Shown here: positions 53,846-60,000 of the stretch, piece after piece
Layout: each line of letters starts with the position of its first letter
Numbering within the stretch: the first letter of the stretch is position 1
Assembly (NCBI RefSeq): GCF_963678635.1
Contig: NC_087070.1
Span: forward strand, 46,421,467-46,481,466
DNA length: 60,000 nucleotides
From: Symsagittifera roscoffensis
Lineage: Eukaryota; Xenacoelomorpha; Acoela; Convolutidae
Direction of reading: 5' to 3'
The notes under the pieces: model-generated
The model's input: the letters and a program-made list of their open reading frames with translations, nothing else
What the model was told of the DNA's origin: nothing
Database searches by the model: none
Program-made: the position numbers and the translations under genes

Positions 53846-55385
53846 TTATGTCATTTATTGTTCCGAGTACGCCAGCGGCGTTCCCAATCTGTATTGCGAG
53901 GGAGTTTTTCTGTTTTAAAGGCTGCCCTCTCTGGGCTCCTCCTTTTCTTGCATATGCTTAGGTTCTTACAAACCTTGCTCAAAAAAATTCTTTGCTGTTG
54001 CCGGCCGCGCCCTGAATCTCAAAAGCTAGCGGTTGAAAAAGATACTCATCATCTACTAAGTCTTTATACTTGTCTTTTTTTTGCCCTTCCGCTTCAGCGG
54101 CAGCCGTACCAGGGTTACAAACAGACCTGGCACTAAGCCTACTAGGGTTTAAAGAGTCTACTACCGTTACATCCCACAAGAGCTGCTTACCAACAGCCCA
54201 TGGAACGAGCGTCAAACCGTCTGGTCGCTTCTGATCGGTCCTGTAGAGTTGTCGTAATTCTGAAACAGACGTAATGGGAGCACAAGATAATTTCTGCTTT
54301 ATAAGAGCATTCGGGTTTGAATGCGGAGAATCTCCGTGCACTTTTGAGGCAAGAAAGACTATGCCAACCATCTTCGGTAACCTTTTTTTCCATACACGCA
54401 TTTATGCCGTTCGCATATTTCTGATCCTAATCGAAGTCCTATCGCAAATGTGAATTGTTGGTTTGACAGTTTAACCTTAAATTTTTGCGCGGGATGACGT
54501 TCAACCACTGGGAGCCAAATCTATCTTGGAACGCATTGAATCTTTTTACGTCCGTTGGTTCGAGTCGTAAATTAAAGACTGCAATTTCGCCGTCAAAAAA
54601 TGGCTTCGTCCAGTTTTTTTGGATTTCATTTTCCGGAGCCAATTCATTTTTCCAAATCAAACCATCGTTTAAGCGCTTTATCATAGGTTACCACATTCTC
54701 CCAACCAATTGGACAACAATTTTTGATAGTTTTCAGTTGAAAAAGGAGGACTTTTGTCATCCGAAGCAGCAAGCCTTATCCCTCCCTTTGTATTTCCTTC
54801 ATCGAGCTTACTACTTATTAGCTTTCTTCTCTGTTCGAGGTCACTCAGAAGCGAGCTTGAAATTTGGGGCTGGAAATTTGAAAATCACACATCATTTGCT
54901 CGAATTTTTTTTATTTTTCAAAGAGCTCATGCTTGTGGTCTGCTTGCGTCCATTTTCTTCGATTGCATCAAAAAAAACAAGAACGACATTGAAAATAGTT
55001 ACTCATTTTGTAACATCTTTTACATTGTAGAAAATGTCATTTGTTTTGTCCGACAGAATTTCCACCAAGGGAACACGCGAATCCTTTGGTGCTCTCTTGA
55101 GTACTGGGAAATTTGAGATGGCTGTATTAAAATAATTGTCTAGCACAAAATCCTTACCTATTGTTGCTTTATTAACAGATTTTACATCACCGCATGAAGG
55201 ATATTGTAATCATTGCGTTTTCTTAGAGTGGTTAAAAGAATTGTTCACACAATTGATATGATACCAACTAGAACAACAATGACATCCAATCCAATTTATT
55301 GTTGTTTTTCCTCATCTTGACGCAGCATAAAGGTTAAAAAGGGTTTTGACTGGACTTTAGGGGACTGAACTAACCCATAATAAGC
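53846..55385 (-). mobile_element. LINE-B copy 6' (duplicate of 46,021-47,560)
   Basis: Endonuclease and tail (54,401-53,979), linker (54,684-54,439), then the RT-deleted junction and N-terminal remnant. It differs from the left copy at a few bases (for example TCTGTTCGAGG for TCTGCTCGAGG near 54,830). Confidence 0.8.
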
Positions 55386-56005
55386 GGTTTGTTGGAATTT
55401 TATAAAAAAGCAAGTACAACAAAAATAAGGGACAATTAAACTAATTTAAATTTTAAAATCAAAAATTAAAAACAAGTAACAATCTCACCCGAGCTCAGTA
55501 GGTCCAGCGGTGTACCACCAGACTCTTCAAGTCAGTTCCTGTTTCCCCCTTCCCCGCAGAAAACCACCTGACAGACCTGTCTCTAAAATCCCTAAGAGGG
55601 CGCTCCACAAACAAGCACAAACATCACACATAACAAATCTATTTAATAAGTTTATCTCAACAATTAGGCACAGCCATACGAAAAAAGTTTTCGTCATTTT
55701 TGCTTCGAATGGAATTTTTGAAATTTGGGTTTCACCCCGCCATGCTTAAATTATTTTTGCGATAACTGAAACAGAAACTAAAAAAAACGAAAAATCAGTC
55801 GAGTAAATTTGCTATTTGCAATTTGCCAGATAATGGCCAACTTGACGATCCCGGTTTACATATTTGCAAGATGAGTAAAGCTGATCTGTTCCTGACAGAG
55901 AGCACCGCGAGTGGATTCGTCAGTGCTAGGCTTGGAGCAAGAGGAACCCAGTGGTCCACGAACTTGTGAAAACTACCATAAGAAAACTTTTAGCGAAACA
56001 AACGA

Positions 56006-56225
56006 GGCACCAGGAAAAACGACAGCAAAGTTTTATTGAAGAAGGCCAGTCTCGAAGCACGGAAGTATTACCGTACAATTCGAGCAGCAAAAGACTGGAA
56101 CGCACCGCCAAGTGAAATTGCAAACTCCAAGACAACAACGGATTTAAAAAAAAATTGGATAATTTTTGGAGAAAAATTGGAATCAATAAATTCAGCACGA
56201 GTTGATCAATAGAGACGATAAATTG
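56006..56225 (+). pseudogene. Third LINE C-terminal end, duplicate copy
   Basis: Duplicate of 48,181-48,400. ACAACAACGGATTTA here (ACAACAACGATTTTA in the other copy) restores the Asp-Leu expected in the LINE tail consensus, so this copy is closer to the ancestral sequence. The A9 frameshift remains. Confidence 0.6.
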
Positions 56226-57428
56226 CCTATATGATCAGAATGAATTGAACTAAACTGAATTGTTTTCATTTCCTTAAGCAAACTGCTGGAGTTTTAATTG
56301 AATGACTGGATCGTGTCTGGGAATAGTTCCAGAGTGGTTGTCTCGATGCGGTTAATAGAAGGTAGTTCGTCGTCTTGGGCAATGTACAATAGATGGGTCT
56401 AGTTTAGCACAATCTATCAGCGTTTGCCGCTCTGTATACCACATTTCTCCAAACAGTTTCGTTTTCTGCAATTATGTAAGCCGGGATCGTCAAGTTGCAG
56501 CCCAGTATCCAGGCTGTCAAGAACCATCTGATTTTGAGATATCCAGGTGTGTTTCTAGTAGTAGATGTTGAGGCTGATCACGAGGGGGGAGCATGGGAAA
56601 CTCCATGTATTAAGATACGTTATAGATTTTCGGTTTCGCATGCTATGTATTAACAATGGCTATAGAGTCTACAAGGTATTCGGATAGGGAATATTAACGG
56701 TAAGGTTTCATGGTTTGTGTGATGGTAAGAAAATCGTAAGAAAAACAATTTTTTTGGATTCTGTGTGGAAATGTCTAGTTTTTTCGCAAAAATTTCGGCG
56801 CGTTTTTTAATTGGTGGCTATCCTAGGTATATTAGGTGTAGCGTTTTATATGATGGTTTAACTGCTTTTTTGCTCTATGCTAAAAATTACTGAAAATTCG
56901 AAAAAAGTGAAATTTTTGTGAAAAAAAAATTAAATTACAAGGAAATTATAAATCACTGCATCGTATTTGAAATTTACCCTAACTTTAAAATAAAACACCA
57001 ACAAAATACTGCTTCGTACAAAAGTATAACACCTTGCATCACTTATTATAAATTAATTATTTTACATCAGTTCATATAAGCTCATTGGTTTTGTATGAAA
57101 TCCATCATCTTGATTTTGTCTTTTGGGATAAAAATAACTAAGTCTTTTCTTTGTTTGCGCATATGTGGCCGCCATATGGCTTACGGTTCTCAATCCTCTA
57201 TTACTAGATAAGAGGTTAACTGCTCAATCGAGCACTCTCCTGTATTTTGGCATGGGTCTATCTCCAGAGTCTTCTGGAACTCGTTTGTTCAAACCTTTAC
57301 TACTGAATTTGAACTTATCTGACTTTTTGTCATAGCAGCAATATGTCTTGCTAAATAAATAATTTCTAAGTTAAATTCAAATCTCTCTGGTGCTGAAATT
57401 ACAAGTAATTTCAGCACTAACAAATAAG

Positions 57429-59129
57429 CGGGTTGTTAGTTAGAAATATCATGATTGGTTTATATTAAATCTTTTATTGTGATGATATATCTAATATATA
57501 ACCAACAAAAAAATGTAGTTTAGATCTGGTTCCACCTATCCGGGGCTTACAGAGTTTTTGAATCTTTTATCTTCTATCTGTAATGAAGGATGGATGATGA
57601 TTGTTGGTATTTGGCGAGCATCATTTCTTGTTTCGTTCTTGGAGAAGAAAGCTCCAGGAAGCTAGAATCGTCGACATGAAGTTGTTAGCTATCGTTCGAC
57701 AAGGACTATGACCGCCAACGAAATCAATCTGATTTCAAGATGGTTTGCTATGATCGTCTGTTCTTGATCGGTTGTGCAGAACTACGTTTCAATCTGGATT
57801 GGAAATGGCGTGAAACTCGAGTTTGGAGTGAATGCCTTGTAACTTAGATCTGTAGGTATACTTGAACATTGAGGTGGTCATTGGTCTGATTCAATGAAGT
57901 CCTTTTCTGCGAAGTCAAGTCGTACTCTAATTCTTTTTCGAAACGTGATTGTAGGCGGCATGTCGGTTGTGTTTAGCCATTCTGTAGGTTGAGTGTGATG
58001 GGGTCGTCTAGTCTTTGGATGCTCGTCTTTGTGGTTGTGTGTTATCTATGTACTACTTAATGTGATTTTTTTTAAATAAAATTTTGTTAATTCAATTTTT
58101 TAGCTATGATTTTGGTGAATTGTTTTCGCAAAAGCGTTTTGGTTTTAGTTCAGTTATTTTTAAGAGTTACTCACCCTTGAGTACCTCTTGTCAAAAATAT
58201 AGTGTGGTCACAAAGCGTGGACGTAGCACGGTGGGTTAGGACGGCTATACAGCATGCTCGGGACGTCCTCTCTAGTGGGTTAGGCCAGGAGTGGGAGTAT
58301 GATTTCATGCTGCTTTTTTAAGGGGTCCTGTTTTGTGCTAACGCTTTTTGCTATATTACTTCTGGTTTTTCTTTTGTTACTTTGGTTGTGTCTTCTTCTC
58401 AAAAGTCAAATTGTTTTTGGTTTGGGTTTGTCTTGCGACTTTTTTGTGTTTTTTTGTGTCTTTTTTAGACTTGGTAAAAGTCTTCAAAAGAATAATTTAT
58501 CCAGTTTTCAGCTGGTTTATTCCGGTTTGTGTACCGTAGGTGTTCTTTTCTTAGTCATGCTGTTAGTTTGTGGTTTATGGTGTTTAATAAGCTGCATTGG
58601 TTAGTTTTGGTTATTATATAAATCCATTCCAACCGATTTAAAGGAGAGTTGGAAACTTGTTATCGCTTGTCTGAGTTGTTGTTAGTGAAAACTTAAAACT
58701 TGAATTCATTATTTTAAACAATTCTTCTTGGGCGAGCTGTGCGATTGTGGAGAGAATTCTTGTGCGGGTGAACCGAAGATATATAAAAGGTTAATACTGC
58801 TTTTTCACTGTATAAATTTAATACTTTAAGATTAAATTTTACTGCTTTGTGGGGGTCTAAAATTATAAATTGATATTCATCGTATTCAATTTTACTACAT
58901 TTAGGGAAATAATTTATAGATGAATTTACTTCTTTGAATTTGTTAAATTTTACTGCATCATTTAGTGCTGTAGGTTTAATGGAATTTATTATGAAAAAAA
59001 GAGTTTGTATTTTTTTTCTTGTTTGTAGGTGATCGTGGTGTGAAGACTAAAGAAAAGGTAAGTTATTTATAAAGAATGGTTAGTTTTATTTTAAAATTAT
59101 TAGTTTTAAATTATTAAATTCATACTTAC
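57429..59129. other. G+T-rich segment without an assignable gene
   Basis: The + strand is markedly richer in T and G than the rest of the window, beginning in the right part of the 7.8-kb unit. A hydrophobic 101-codon + frame (58,299-58,604) and scattered minus-strand stretches are present, but none shows a known motif. GGGTTAGG occurs twice (near 58,231 and 58,277). Confidence 0.5.
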
Positions 59130-59639
59130 CTTAAACGTCGGGAATGAAGCCATGAGGGAAAACATCGTGTTTTTAGTTTGGAGCAGTGGCCAAAGCAATT
59201 GAAGTGCTTTTGTGGTTTTTAATTCTTCGGTGCCTACTGCAAATTCATGAGGTGTGTTCTGAATTAGATTGTAAATTTTGTGATTGTATTTAGTGTTGTG
59301 GATGAATTCTAAAATGGGTATTTCTATAGGTTGAATATAATCATGTGAGACTATTAGGGGGCCGGGATTCTTCTTCGTTGAAGGACTTGGTGAGGGGACA
59401 AAATATATACATCTGGGTGATTGGGTTATAATTCCGGAGGATGCCTTGAAGGTTAGTATTTTTAATACAATACGTGAAGTTACGGAAAAACGGTGATGTG
59501 TATTTGGAATTGATGAATTGAAATCTATGGTGGGTTTGTCGTGATGGTGTGTGTAAATGAAAATGATTATGTATAAAACGATAAAAAGTGTAGGTGTGTG
59601 TTGGTTTAGTTCGCAACATGATGTCGTGTGAACAGTGCA
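59130..59639 (-). CDS. Unrecognised minus-strand open frame ending in a splice donor
   Basis: A frame of about 170 codons without stops runs down to CGACGTTTAAG|GTAAGTATG, a strong splice donor at 59,129. It has no early ATG, so it is best seen as an internal exon; the acceptor may be CCACCATAG near 59,530. The product has a hydrophobic stretch near its start (LFIVLYIIIFIY) and then SPRCIYFVPSPSPST, IQPIEIPILEFIHN and KALQLLWPLLQTKN. No family was recognised. A second frame over the same DNA (59,640-59,341) is probably a shadow. Confidence 0.4.
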
Positions 59640-59705
59640 AATCACGTTTTTTTTTGGTGTGAGAAATTGAAAAGTTAGTGAAAATGTTTGAAATTTTTCG
59701 TAAAA

Positions 59706-60000
59706 TTAATCGTATGCTTCAATGTCTGATAATGCTTCTGAAATAATGTGATCATGCTTTTTATCTAGTATGCTAAGTAAGAATAAATAGGATGTTTTAA
59801 TGAAAAATTTTTCAGTTAATTGTGGGTTTGCAAATTGATCGTCGTCAAGAAATTGATCTTGACTAGATCTGATGATGTTATGATCATAATATTCAATTGA
59901 ATAGCCGTTAGCTCGGGGTGCAGTGAATGTTTTTAGTAACTTTTCATATCCTACGTATGTAAATTGTCGGGGTGTTAGTGACGTGTTTAGTCTAAATATT
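59706..60000 (-). CDS. Unrecognised open frame running off the right edge (partial)
   Basis: From the window edge (codon 59,999-59,997) the - strand is open for 97 codons to TAA at 59,708-59,706. It contains LTPRQFTYVGYEKLLKTF, YSIEYYDHNIIRSSQDQF, and an acidic/helical end KTSYLFLLSILDKKHD. It lies immediately upstream of, and on the same strand as, the frame at 59,639. The start is outside the window. No known domain was recognised. It may be the 3' part of the preceding gene or exon. Confidence 0.4.
   Translation of the reverse strand, partial: IFRLNTSLTPRQFTYVGYEKLLKTFTAPRANGYSIEYYDHNIIRSSQDQFLDDDQFANPQLTEKFFIKTSYLFLLSILDKKHDHIISEALSDIEAYD

Larger units (their letters stand above)
49620..57428. 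repeat. 7.8-kb tandem duplication, right copy
   Basis: This is the counterpart of 41,796-49,603. It begins at CAATCATCAAAAACGGCAGG and ends at CACTAACAAATAAG. After 57,428 the sequence continues into the G+T-rich right flank, whereas after 49,603 it restarts. The right-hand junction is therefore the original one. Confidence 0.92.

Noticed and set aside
56352-56711. Long minus-strand coding-like frame with in-frame stops (also 48,527-48,886), perhaps a decayed or recoded gene
   Set aside because: About six internal stops in about 119 codons is what chance predicts; no known motif. The similar impression at 57,490-58,050 has the same problem.
58225-58285. Telomere-like GGGTTAGG motifs
   Set aside because: Only two isolated occurrences, not a tandem array.
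58299-58604. Hydrophobic 101-codon + frame as a membrane protein
   Set aside because: T-rich low-complexity DNA yields Leu/Phe/Val-rich frames by default; there is no motif and no sign of splicing.
59029-59058. 30-base plus-strand micro-exon between TTTGTAG and GTAAGTTA
   Set aside because: Splice-like ends are good but there is no adjoining plus-strand exon, and nearby coding signal is on the other strand.

Overview
This window is eukaryotic DNA and most likely comes from an invertebrate animal. It contains spliced genes with GT-AG introns and one GC-AG intron. One complete six-exon gene is recognisable: MAF1, the repressor of RNA polymerase III. The rest is mostly non-LTR retrotransposons, hAT-type DNA transposons, tRNA-like repeats and satellite-like arrays. 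The species cannot be named from the sequence. No rRNA gene, CRISPR array or bacterial operon was seen.

Region 1 (1-16,330) is built from pieces of a kinesin motor gene, probably kinesin-6 like (KIF20/KIF23 type), on the + strand. One exon covers the stretch from before switch I to switch II. It has been amplified into a 587-bp higher-order array (1-3,036), a 221-bp array (6,122-10,378) and a partial copy of the 221-bp array (11,800-13,298). Less rearranged copies of the exon remain at 5,849-6,121 and 15,391-15,662. The next exon (REAGKIN ... FRNSKLTYLFQ) occurs three times (10,770, 13,689, 16,157). The motor motifs are damaged, so these are pseudogenes or exon-derived satellite. Between the arrays lie shared blocks carrying a tRNA-like sequence and a CGCCTC hairpin, plus an LTR-retrotransposon pol remnant. 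A 549-bp hAT element with a perfect 8-bp target duplication interrupts that pol remnant.

Region 2 (16,330-27,360) holds a hAT/DUF659 transposase fragment, three tRNA-like repeats, and MAF1 on the - strand (CDS 27,349 down to 18,957, six exons, 258 codons plus stop). The large first coding intron contains a decayed LINE in + orientation ('LINE-A').

Region 3 (27,390-57,430) is an array of broken copies of a second LINE in - orientation ('LINE-B'). LINE-B encodes an N-terminal PHD-type zinc finger, a reverse transcriptase with a YLDD motif, and a C-terminal zinc-knuckle/restriction-like-endonuclease region. Copies are scrambled and nested. A 2.94-kb unit is tandemly duplicated (32,118-37,994), and a 7.8-kb unit is tandemly duplicated and near identical (41,796-49,603 and 49,620-57,428). 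The larger unit carries a LINE-A 3' end and an extra copy of MAF1 coding exon 1, so the window holds three copies of that exon. A second hAT-like element (27,837-28,327) with an 8-bp target duplication sits inside the first LINE-B copy.

Region 4 (about 56,500-60,000) is G+T-rich on the + strand. It has two unrecognised minus-strand open frames near the right edge; one ends in a consensus splice donor and the other runs off the window.
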